A stretch of 64,000 nt of DNA from Lacihabitans sp. CS3-21 (GTDB taxonomy: Bacteria > Bacteroidota > Bacteroidia > Cytophagales > Spirosomataceae), in the NCBI RefSeq assembly GCF_024343675.1, contig NZ_RJUD01000112.1:1-64000 (forward strand), given 5' to 3'. A model generated the notes under the pieces. The model worked only from the letters and a program-made list of their open reading frames with translations. It did no database searches and was not told where the DNA came from. This document shows positions 8,622 through 16,352 of the stretch, piece after piece (position 1 is the first letter of the stretch; each line of letters opens with the position of its first letter). The translations under genes and the position numbers were made by a program.

Positions 8622-9926
8622 TTAATTTTCTCTTCGCATAGGCTGCATTTTCCAATATGTCAAACTTCGCCATACCCATTCTAATGGACCAAAACGAAAG
8701 TATTTTAACCAAATAGGGCTGATAATCAACTGGAAAGCCCAAATGCTGATAACGATATAGTACAACTCATATCGTTGTAATTTTCCGTACATAGAAAAGC
8801 CATAGCCCAAGAAAATGATATTACAGATGATGGAGTGCGTGATGTAATTGGTGAATGCCATTTGACCGACTGCTGCCAATGATTTTTGTAAAAAGGGTAG
8901 AATTCCCGATTTTACAAATAGCATGATCAGGGCAATATGACCACAAGTGGTGGGGATTCTGCCCAAATGATAGGTCATAAATGATTTGTATATCGATAAA
9001 ATGGAAAAGTTGTTGGTGGTAATGAGTGATCCTTCATAATAATTGACAGAGATGCCAATAGCATAGCCAATCAATGCCATTAACCAATAAAACTGATTGG
9101 ACTTAGCTGCTTTCAGAATACCCAATTTAAAAAATGCCATCCCGAAAAGCATCATCGCTAAAGTATCCCAAAAATTGTAACGATAAAGAAAAACAGTTTG
9201 TGCCATTACATTATCGGGGGCTTTGTGCATCACAATTCTCCAATATCCTTTACTTCTGGCCGCCATTTCATCTTTCAGTTGTGCGGGTGTTATTTTGTTT
9301 TCTTTGATTTTATCTTCCCATTTAGCTATAACTTTGGTATCCTCTTTGGTCAATTTTAATCCTTTATTTTTTTTTGCAGTAGCTGAGGTTGCCTGATCAA
9401 AGGTCTTTTTGGTAAGAAAATAATCTTTCACTTCTAAACCCGTGGCTATTACCATAATAACCGTAAAGATGATGATCAGTTGCTTGGGCAATAGATGCCT
9501 AAAACTAAAAGCAAACATACCTACGATGCCATAAGCATACAATATTTCTCCGTCCCACAGCAACAGATAACAATGGATAACACCGAATAGCACCATCCAC
9601 AGTAATCGACGGAAAAAGAGGTCGGTTACGGCTGTGCCATTCATATTCTCTGGCTTACGGGCTGTAAATAGTAGGATTCCTGCTCCAAAAAGCATCGAAA
9701 ACATACCCCGCATAGTGCCTTCAAAAAACAAGGTATTCATCCACCAAACGTTGAGGTTCCAGCCAGTGGCTCCGCCATTGTTCGTAGCGTCAAAATAGGC
9801 TTTGTAAAGTCCAAAGCCAGTAATGTTCATCAATAAAATACCAAAAAGAGCAATTCCTCTGATGATGTCCATCGCGTTAATTCGCTCAGTTTGGTGGGTA
9901 GGGTTTAGGATTTCTTGGGTTTTCAT
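8622..9926 (-). CDS. DUF418 membrane protein (YeiB-like), copy 1
   Basis: The 434-residue polytopic protein has the signature DIIRGIALFGILLMNI near the N-terminus and a C-terminal DUF418 domain ending LEWVWRSLTYWKMQPMRR. It is closely similar to the next gene and separated from it by 33 bp, so it is probably the first gene of the six-gene operon running down to 2394. Both DUF418 starts are preceded on the minus strand by a CCCTA(AA/TA) element directly before the ATG region, which may be a shared leader or duplication relic. Confidence 0.85.
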   Translation of the reverse strand: MKTQEILNPTHQTERINAMDIIRGIALFGILLMNITGFGLYKAYFDATNNGGATGWNLNVWWMNTLFFEGTMRGMFSMLFGAGILLFTARKPENMNGTAVTDLFFRRLLWMVLFGVIHCYLLLWDGEILYAYGIVGMFAFSFRHLLPKQLIIIFTVIMVIATGLEVKDYFLTKKTFDQATSATAKKNKGLKLTKEDTKVIAKWEDKIKENKITPAQLKDEMAARSKGYWRIVMHKAPDNVMAQTVFLYRYNFWDTLAMMLFGMAFFKLGILKAAKSNQFYWLMALIGYAIGISVNYYEGSLITTNNFSILSIYKSFMTYHLGRIPTTCGHIALIMLFVKSGILPFLQKSLAAVGQMAFTNYITHSIICNIIFLGYGFSMYGKLQRYELYYIVISIWAFQLIISPIWLKYFRFGPLEWVWRSLTYWKMQPMRREN

Positions 9927-10531
9927 ATTATAGGGTTTAATTAGGTTTTATTTTAAAGCGGGAGGTAAATCTTAAGGCTTATATGCAACCATCACTTACC
10001 AAATAATACTAGAAATTTGGTTTTTGAAATAGCAAGCAGTGGGAGAGGGAATTTCATGATCCGAATCTGGAAAATCCCATTTAAAATTCGGGTTATGAGA
10101 CGTTTATAAAAAGGATAACATTATTGAACTTGCCAAATTTAACCATTAGTTTTTGATAATTTTATTTAAGTTGAAGTTTTCTATTTAGAGGTAAAGAAAA
10201 AGAATTGTATAATAATTTTGAACAATAATTAAAGGGAAGTTTTTGATGGAGGTAACAAAATGAGCAAGTCTATAGGTAATTGCTTCAACAATTAATCTAT
10301 TTAAAATGCAGACCATTTTTTTATAAAGTATTTTAAAAACTGCCTATGGTTCCTATTGTGGAAATTTGATCAGAGAGATAAATTCAAACCATAAAAGTAA
10401 TCATTGAATTGAAAATCGGTGTATTAATAAGATGACCTGTAGTTGATCAATAAGTGTATCAATATGGCGAGAATGCAAATGGGGACTCTATGAATACTTT
10501 ATTGGCCGAATAAATGTGGAAGGTTGTACTT
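9927..10531. other. 605-bp intergenic region, no feature recognised
   Basis: This AT-rich stretch lies between the start of the six-gene operon and the 3' end of the DUF1826-like gene, both on the minus strand. It must hold the operon promoter, but I find no convincing -33/-7 pair, hairpin or small ORF with coding character. Confidence 0.6.
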
Positions 10532-11221
10532 TCAACAAATCAGCAACAATCGACTAGTTTTTTCTTCTGGAGCACGGTGTACGCATGGGAGTACTTGACT
10601 TTCAGGGTGATCAATCGCTAGCCTCCATAAATGACCAATCCCTAAGCTTATGGGTAGGGAGTCGGATTTGGACTGATAGTGCAAATCATAGAAATTTTCA
10701 CTGAGATAAGTTTCAAAATCGCCCTCAGGACCGTCGAATTGTTTTTTGAGCTCCTCACGAATTTCAGGAACATGAATTTTTTGAATGGCTTGTGCATTTG
10801 GCAAGATTTCGCTTGGCTCGCCATAATAAGTACAAAGAAAAGTAGCAGACGGTATGGGCGATCGGTCTACATGAAATGAATACACATCCGTGGGAAAAAA
10901 AGAATCCGCCTCGTCTCTTTCATAGTATTTTATCACATTGAGTAGGGGATCTGCTCCATATTCGGCCAATAGTTTCCAATCATTCAATAGAATTTCACGG
11001 GCCAGCTGCCCTTGTTCAGTCAATTCTAGCTCCAGAAGCTCTTCTTCTCCAAATACCGTTATATTATCGTTGGTTTCTATCTTTTTTACAATTTCGAAAA
11101 AATCACCGACCAATTCACGCGACCAACAAATGGCATTTGTCTCACCCTGAAATGGGGTGTTAACAAGGTCCTGAAAGTTTGTCACACGGTGGATTTGGTG
11201 TGCAGCTTGAGATATTTCCAT
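10532..11221 (-). CDS. DUF1826-like protein
   Basis: The 229-residue soluble protein has no signal peptide. The middle motif FHVDRSPIPSATFLCTYYG and the C-terminal HRAPEE..RLLLIC match my recollection of the DUF1826 pattern (FHxD ... LCTYxGPGTEW ... HRSPP ... RLLL). The arrangement of conserved His/Asp and Arg resembles a cupin or 2-oxoglutarate dioxygenase-like core, but that is inference. The gene stands alone, between a long empty spacer and a minisatellite region, and may have arrived with the accessory block that follows. Confidence 0.5.
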   Translation of the reverse strand: MEISQAAHQIHRVTNFQDLVNTPFQGETNAICWSRELVGDFFEIVKKIETNDNITVFGEEELLELELTEQGQLAREILLNDWKLLAEYGADPLLNVIKYYERDEADSFFPTDVYSFHVDRSPIPSATFLCTYYGEPSEILPNAQAIQKIHVPEIREELKKQFDGPEGDFETYLSENFYDLHYQSKSDSLPISLGIGHLWRLAIDHPESQVLPCVHRAPEEKTSRLLLIC

Positions 11222-11560
11222 ATCAAAGTAAAATAATTTAGGGAGGTGTCAGCCCCAAAGTTAAGCCTGAAAACTTGAATATTTCACTTATGGATAAGCT
11301 ATCTGAGTTAATTGATGCGACTTTAAAACTTTATTACTTTTAAAGCGTCAGGCAATGTTTGCATTATATGCTCAAAGTTATGGGCAAAAATCATCGATTA
11401 GCATACGCATAGCAGTGCTTTTGGCCTATTAATCTCCACCATGGGCAATATATTTGGAGCAAGTGAAGCGGTAGGAGTGACAAATAAACTTCTAAAGTGG
11501 TGATATTAAAATGTAAGCAGCCTGAAAATCCTTATAGCAAGTGCATAAGAAGTTATTTTG

Positions 11561-11833
11561 GGGTCGGGAAAAGTTTCCAGGGGGTCGGCAAACGTTGTCA
11601 GGGGGTCGGGAAAAGTTTTCAGGGGGTCGGAAAATGTTGTCGGGGGGTCGGGAAAAGTTTTCAAGGGGTCGGACAATGTTGTCAGGGGGTCGGATAATTT
11701 TGTCGGGGGGTCGGGAAAAGTTTTCAGGGGGTCGGGAAATGTTGTCGTGGGGGCGGGAAAAGTTTTCAGGGGGTCGGACAAAGTTCTCAGGGGGTAGGGA
11801 AAAGTTGTAGGGGGGGGCGGATAATGTTCTCAG
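11561..11833. repeat. G-rich 21-bp minisatellite, 13 units
   Basis: Thirteen units start with (g)tcgg at 11563, 11584, 11605 and so on to 11815, with exactly 21-bp periodicity. Unit types largely alternate: one has gaaaagttttc, the other gacaatgttgtc or a relative. Each unit carries two runs of G (ggggg and ggg) on the plus strand, giving strong G-quadruplex potential. Two more decayed units lie at about 11873-11910. Because 21 is a multiple of 3, several frames stay open on both strands and spell heptad repeats such as PPENFSR. I do not regard these as genes. Confidence 0.9.
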
Positions 11834-12021
11834 AGCATTTTCAAACATCCTAGCAAGTGCTTACAAAATTAGCGGGGGGGGAGGAAATGTTGTAGGGGGG
11901 CGGATAAAGTACAATTCTTTTGGCAACTGCCTAAATTATTGAAATCAATAATCAACCCTTTGGCATAATGCTTTTCAGAAAGAAGTACGTTTTCTAATGT
12001 TTTGAAAGGCTGAGCGTTAAG

Positions 12022-12606
12022 CTATCCATTATTTTCTAACCATTTTAATCTTCTAGTGTCTGGAATATGTTTTATTTCAAATTCTTCAAACACCGCATCA
12101 AACCCGTTTCCGTCAGGTGAAGCGGCTGTCATGCCTACCATAACGGGTACATTGTCAGGGAAATATGCCAACCGCATCATTGTATAAGTTTCATCATCAA
12201 ATGAATAGAAGATTTCAACGGAATCTAATTTCCGAACCGCTTTTAGCCACAAAGATTTGGGATGATTTTGTAATTCAATAATACTCCAATCACTTTTTTC
12301 ATTGGTAACAACCGCACTAATATTGATTTTGTCATTTACAAATTCTACACCTGTTTTTATCCAAGTCTTTTCGTCAATTCGCAACATTAAGCCCATCTGG
12401 TCATATCTTGCTTTATAATCTCCCGTTATTTTTACTTTAACTTCAAATTCACCACCTAATGTTTCAAAGAAGAACGGTCCGTCATCCACAATAAACCCAT
12501 AATGCGTTATTCGCCAAAAGTCTGTTTTGGGGGTTACAAACATTGAAAGTCTATTATTCTCAAAATTCCATTTTTTAGGCTGGTTAAACCATTGCATAAT
12601 ATTCAT
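12022..12606 (-). CDS. DUF1349 family protein
   Basis: The 194-residue cytosolic protein matches DUF1349, a concanavalin-like beta-sandwich family, with motifs TDFWRITHYGF, FEVKVKITGDY, YDQMGLMLRID and FSFDDE-like strands. A few relatives are annotated as regulating enolase protein 1 in yeast, but biochemical function is not established. An ATG at the fourth codon (MQWFNQP) is an equally likely start. It is the first of four consecutive single-gene units on the minus strand separated by related inverted repeats. Confidence 0.85.
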   Translation of the reverse strand: MNIMQWFNQPKKWNFENNRLSMFVTPKTDFWRITHYGFIVDDGPFFFETLGGEFEVKVKITGDYKARYDQMGLMLRIDEKTWIKTGVEFVNDKINISAVVTNEKSDWSIIELQNHPKSLWLKAVRKLDSVEIFYSFDDETYTMMRLAYFPDNVPVMVGMTAASPDGNGFDAVFEEFEIKHIPDTRRLKWLENNG

Positions 12607-12644
12607 TCTAATATTTATTTATTATTGAATGTGGTTTTTTAAAA

Positions 12645-12786
12645 TTGGCACCAAACGCTCAGGACTTTATGCAGTTGAGGAAATAAAATTCCCTCTGCTA
12701 AGCCTTAGTACAAATGTATATTAAAGTTACTTATGTTCAATCACTTCCCCCAACCCTGCTTGACACAAGGACATGTTGGCGGTAGT
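12645..12786. repeat. Cassette-type spacer A: long imperfect inverted repeat
   Basis: Outer arms ccaaacgctcaggacttt (from 12651) and acaaggacatgttgg (ending 12779) are imperfectly complementary. The centre, 12678-12748, is nearly identical to the centre of spacer B at 14981-15054; both contain aaataaaattcc, tacaaatgtat and aatcacttcc. It lies directly 3' of the minus-strand gene 12791-13507. This is the position a recombination site takes in gene cassettes. Confidence 0.6.
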
Positions 12787-12790
12787 GCTT

Positions 12791-13507
12791 TTATTTGTCG
12801 TCCTTGTAAAATTTTAAGTTTTTGGTCGTCAAGTCAAGCTTTACGATACCACTTCTAATGCCTAAAAAAACATTCTTTTCGTCAATAATAGCAATAGAGT
12901 TTGGATATAAACTTAACCAAAATGTGTTATTAAAAATTAGTTCTTTTTTGAAATTATCAACTACATAAAAACGTCTGTGTGTTGCTATAAAAATTTTGTC
13001 GTCATAAATTGAATATGCTTCTGGTGCGTCTTCAAATTTAAGAATTTCTTTGTATTCAAATTTGTCTTTCGTAACGTCAAGTTCATATAATGCTCCTTCA
13101 CTTAAACTCAAATGAGCAATACCTTCAATAAAATAAGTTTTTCCTCTATATTTAAATATGAATTTAATATTTCCTTTTTTTATTTCTATTTTCTCTTTTT
13201 TAGTGTCGTCGGGTATGAAAGTTAAAGTCCCACCCCATTCTCCTCTGTCCACCCCCAAAAGTGTTCCTGTTCCAATTTTAAGTTCTACTCTATTTTTTTC
13301 CTTTACTTTTTTGATTTTCAGTTGCCCATTTTTTACTTCAACACCAAATTCATTTCGAGAATTATTTAATAAATACCATTCTGAACTTCCAACTTTTGGT
13401 GGTTTTGTTTCTACAAAATTAGTGGGTATATTTATTTTAGTCTGTCCGTAGCCAAACAAACAAAATAAAGAAAATATAAAAATTATCAAAGTTCGTTTTG
13501 CCGTCAT
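12791..13507 (-). CDS. Secreted protein of unknown function
   Basis: The 238-residue product has a signal peptide (residues 1-21, ending LFGYG|QT). The mature part is beta-rich. Its C-terminal half, with repeats like DDKIFIATHRRFYVVDN and EKNVFLGIRSGIVKLDL, looks like one or two blades of a propeller. I do not recognise a family. The gene forms a single-gene unit between spacers A and C, with its own orientation shared with all neighbours. Confidence 0.75.
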   Translation of the reverse strand: MTAKRTLIIFIFSLFCLFGYGQTKINIPTNFVETKPPKVGSSEWYLLNNSRNEFGVEVKNGQLKIKKVKEKNRVELKIGTGTLLGVDRGEWGGTLTFIPDDTKKEKIEIKKGNIKFIFKYRGKTYFIEGIAHLSLSEGALYELDVTKDKFEYKEILKFEDAPEAYSIYDDKIFIATHRRFYVVDNFKKELIFNNTFWLSLYPNSIAIIDEKNVFLGIRSGIVKLDLTTKNLKFYKDDK

Positions 13508-13525
13508 ATGTGTCTTCTTACCATT

Positions 13526-13660
13526 TCCGCCAAAGTTTTAGAGCTTGGCCAAGGTGGGGTTTAGAAAGTACGAAAGTTCAAATTTAGTACAAAAGCTAAT
13601 AGAAACCACAAATATTCAGACTAGTACTAAATCACCACTTTTGCTAAATCCATGTTTGGT
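13526..13660. repeat. Cassette-type spacer C: imperfect inverted repeat
   Basis: Outer arms ccgccaaagttttagag (from 13527) and tgctaaatccatgtttgg (ending about 13660) pair imperfectly. The interior contains tagtacaaaag and aaatcacc in the same order and spacing as spacers A and B, so it is a diverged relative. It lies directly 3' of the gene at 13661-14947. Confidence 0.45.
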
Positions 13661-14947
13661 TCAGTTTTTGTTTTCGTTCAGCAATTCTCTTGTTTCCAAG
13701 AAGCTGTCAAACGGGATTTCTTTTTTTATTTTGTCTGATATAACTTTATTTTCAATTAGGACTTCAATTATTCCGTTTCTATGAATTCCACAGTTCATTT
13801 TATTGTATAAAATTTCAAGAGGTTCTTTACACTCAGTTGTTTTGTTTGCTTTGTAGATTTCTGTATAAATTCCTGCTAGATTTTCAATAATATGTTCATC
13901 ATTGAATTTGTTTGCTATGTCGCATAATATTCTAAAATCTCCTTTTGAGTAGTTTGAAATTAAAATTTCTAAATAGTCAAAAGGTCGTTTGGATTTTTGG
14001 ATTTTGTCTAATGCGAATTGTCTAATTTCTTCACTCTTTAAATGCTGTAAAGCATAAATTGCAAATTCATTAATTCTATTTTTGGTATTCTTTTTTTGTT
14101 TTGCAAGTTTCAAAATAAATTCACTTTGAAAAGGAAATTTATAGTCATAGAAAATGTATAATAGTTTCTCAAAGTTTGACTTATTTTTCTCTTTTAATAG
14201 TTGTGTGGCTATTTCTAAAATTTCATTTTCTGTTAGATTTTTCTGTCTTCGTAATGATAGAAATCTACTATTAATTATTTCTTCAATAATACTATTAAAT
14301 TCAATTTTTTCTTGTTTATGTTTCTTATGTTCGTTTTTAGTTTTAGTAATTGTGTCAAGGTAAAGTTTAATGAACGAATTTTTTTTAGAAGCTTTTTCAA
14401 GTTCTTCTTTTACTTTTAATTCTTTGTTTTCTTCTTGAAAATGCCTGATAATACTATCATCTTGCCAGTCTTCTGGATTTTGCTCAATGTGTCTGCCAAA
14501 TTTTTCAGCTATAAATAGTAGTCCTTTTAATCCGTCAAGTTCTAAAATTTCAGAATAACCAACCCAGTCAGAGCCTTCAATAGGTTCATTTAAAAACCTG
14601 TTGTAAATTGCTTGTCTAGCTTCATTGTCGCCTTGTTGAGCATAAAGTTTTGTAAGGTCAAATAAATGTGTCAAACTCCAAGTGTCATTTTTTTCTGTTG
14701 CTAAGCCTTTTAAAATAGCTTTTCTTATTTTGTCTTTTTGCTTTACAATAGAAATTATATCAAAGATATATTTTCCACGACTACCTTCACTCTGACCATC
14801 GTAAGCAAAAATGTTTAATGCCCCTTTAATTATTTGAGTTGAAAAATCAATGTTAGGATTGTCTCTAACTATTAAATATGCTTCACCCGTCCCACGTTTC
14901 AATGAGTTCAAAAATAGTCGTTTTATGTCAGTGGTGTCGGTTTTCAT
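13661..14947 (-). CDS. Helical-repeat protein of unknown function
   Basis: The 428-residue soluble protein is almost entirely predicted alpha-helical and looks like a HEAT- or TPR-like solenoid (for example ALQHLKSEEIRQFALDKIQ). The N-terminal motif DIKRLFLNSLKRGTGEAYLI is one I have seen in conserved hypothetical proteins of scattered distribution, but no function is known to me. I chose the ATG at 14947 (MKTDTTD) over an upstream ATG at 14968. The upstream one would place the first seven codons inside the inverted repeat of spacer B. Confidence 0.75.
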   Translation of the reverse strand: MKTDTTDIKRLFLNSLKRGTGEAYLIVRDNPNIDFSTQIIKGALNIFAYDGQSEGSRGKYIFDIISIVKQKDKIRKAILKGLATEKNDTWSLTHLFDLTKLYAQQGDNEARQAIYNRFLNEPIEGSDWVGYSEILELDGLKGLLFIAEKFGRHIEQNPEDWQDDSIIRHFQEENKELKVKEELEKASKKNSFIKLYLDTITKTKNEHKKHKQEKIEFNSIIEEIINSRFLSLRRQKNLTENEILEIATQLLKEKNKSNFEKLLYIFYDYKFPFQSEFILKLAKQKKNTKNRINEFAIYALQHLKSEEIRQFALDKIQKSKRPFDYLEILISNYSKGDFRILCDIANKFNDEHIIENLAGIYTEIYKANKTTECKEPLEILYNKMNCGIHRNGIIEVLIENKVISDKIKKEIPFDSFLETRELLNENKN

Positions 14948-14952
14948 AAAAT

Positions 14953-15093
14953 GGCAGCTAACGTTCAAGGCTTTTGTCAGGAGGGTAAATAAAATTCCTT
15001 CTGCTCAGCCTTGGTACAAATGTATAATAAAGTTATTAATGTTAAATCACTTCCGCCAGCCACACTTGCCACATGGACGTGTAAGTGGCTGCC
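14953..15093. repeat. Cassette-type spacer B: long imperfect inverted repeat
   Basis: Outer arms ggcagctaacgttcaagg (14953) and ggacgtgtaagtggctgcc (ending 15093) are complementary at their ends (GGCAGC/GCTGCC, ACGT). The centre at 14981-15054 is a close copy of the centre of spacer A. The left arm shares the core AACG..CAaGGCTTT with spacers A and E. Confidence 0.6.
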
Positions 15094-15194
15094 GTTTTTC
15101 GTCCAGTGATGCGTCCACCAAGAAAAATATAATGATTAAAAAATGTTAAATAATAGTCTTTTTAATCGTTGAAATGCTGATTCCTTTTTTTTCA

Positions 15195-15287
15195 GCAGAG
15201 TCTCTATAAGAGACCCTGCGAGCTGGCTTTAGAAATGATTTTGGTATTTGGGTAAAGTTCAGAGTCCCCTAATGGGAGACTCTGAAC
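15195..15287. repeat. Two related hairpins downstream of the EEP gene
   Basis: Hairpin 1 (15195-15219) has 11-bp arms gcagagtctct/agagaccctgc with one mismatch and a 3-nt loop. Hairpin 2 (15257-15287) has arms gttcagagtccc/gggagactctgaac with one mismatch. Both share the core cagagtc(t/c)c and lie 15-107 bp beyond the stop of the minus-strand gene at 15302. They could be a terminator for it, but neither is followed by a T-tract, so they may be a dispersed repeat. Confidence 0.55.
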
Positions 15288-15301
15288 GGACGAATTCGCT
15301 C

Positions 15302-16018
15302 TTAGTGGTCAAACGTGACAACCACAGGGACGTGGTCGCTATATTTTATCCAATCGTCATACCCACCAATCTCAACCGAACTTACTTTGTCCAGCAAGTC
15401 TTTTGATACAAAACAGTAGTCAATATGATAAGGCTTGTCTTTGTGGCGATACATAAAAAGTGTTGGATGTGCTTCTTTGCCTTGTGTCTGATTGTTATGA
15501 GAATGATAAGTGCTAAATATTCCTTTGTCTTCCAACTGCTTTACGACACTTGAATGATTACTCAAGCGATGTTTTTTGTAGTCCCAAATCGTGTTGCTAT
15601 TAAAGTCACCAGCAAGAATTATCCTTTTGTCAGAAAGCAAGTGGTCATAATGCGTAATTGCTTTCCAAACCTGAGTAATATAATGTCCGTCCTTATCTGC
15701 AGGATTGTTTGCCCAAATTGCAAATAATGTAAAGTCAAACTTTCCGCCTGTTACAGCAATCGGTATGATCATTTTAAACGCTTCGTTGTGGTTGTCAAGA
15801 ACCTTGAAACTGTAGTCGCTGTATGAAAATATTGCAAGTCCTTTGTGTTGGTTTTTCCCAAACCATAAAGTGTCTGTTGATTTTGGTGTGTCAACAGAAA
15901 ATAATAATTTGTCGGGATGTTCACACTCAGGAACAATTAAAATATCTGGTTTATGTCTTAGAATCAAGTCTGCCTTTTTCCTAAAGGCCATATTACAGTT
16001 CCAAGTTATGATTTTCAT
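15302..16018 (-). CDS. Endonuclease/exonuclease/phosphatase family protein
   Basis: The 238-residue protein has no signal peptide and has the motifs of the EEP (DNase I-like) superfamily. These are TWNCN at residues 5-9, PECEH near residue 30 (metal-binding Glu), GDFNSNTIWD (catalytic Asp/Asn), HIDYCFVS and the C-terminal SDHVPVV. It is an intact metal-dependent phosphodiesterase, and the substrate could be DNA, RNA or a phosphoester. The gene is a single-gene unit flanked by spacers B and E, in the same orientation as its neighbours. Confidence 0.88.
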   Translation of the reverse strand: MKIITWNCNMAFRKKADLILRHKPDILIVPECEHPDKLLFSVDTPKSTDTLWFGKNQHKGLAIFSYSDYSFKVLDNHNEAFKMIIPIAVTGGKFDFTLFAIWANNPADKDGHYITQVWKAITHYDHLLSDKRIILAGDFNSNTIWDYKKHRLSNHSSVVKQLEDKGIFSTYHSHNNQTQGKEAHPTLFMYRHKDKPYHIDYCFVSKDLLDKVSSVEIGGYDDWIKYSDHVPVVVTFDH

Positions 16019-16043
16019 TTAGCGTAATATATTTTTAGGGGGC

Positions 16044-16240
16044 ACAACGAACAGGGCTTTGCGATGTTGGGGAATTTGAAAAACGTCAGCCCAGAACTGA
16101 AGCCCAATTGAAAAACTGCTTATTAAGATAACAACAGAAAGTCAAATTGAAAAACGTCTGCCCGAACAAATGCCAAATAGAATTACAAATGCTCATTGTT
16201 ACTCCGTCCGCCCCAATATTGCAAAACCTCATGTTATCGG
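16044..16240. repeat. Cassette-type spacer E: long inverted repeat with internal direct repeats
   Basis: The left arm acaacgaacagggctttgcg..ttgggg (16044-16072) pairs with the right arm ccccaatattgcaaaacc..tgtt (16211-16236). Between them, ttgaaaaacgtc(a/t)gccc occurs twice (about 16076 and 16148) as a direct repeat. The left arm shares the AACGaaCAGGGCTTT core with spacers A and B. It lies 3' of the TPR gene at 16353 and 5' of the EEP gene. The rest of 16019-16352 shows nothing else. Confidence 0.6.
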
Positions 16241-16352
16241 CTGCCCTTCTTTCGTTTCGTCTATTTTTTCGTTATTAAATTGTATGCCGAAAATTGACCA
16301 CTTCCCTTTACAAGTGTAGCTAAGTAAAAAAACAGACACATGAAGCACTAAA

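Noticed and set aside
11492-11848. Proline-rich heptad-repeat protein (PPENFSR repeats) and other overlapping ORFs on both strands.
   Set aside because: The 21-bp minisatellite keeps several frames open on both strands at once. No signal peptide, flanking domain or start context supports any of them.
12645-16240. Classical integron attC sites.
   Set aside because: The inverted repeats do not match the canonical RYYYAAC/GTTRRRY core words and no integrase gene is in the window, so I call them cassette-like only.
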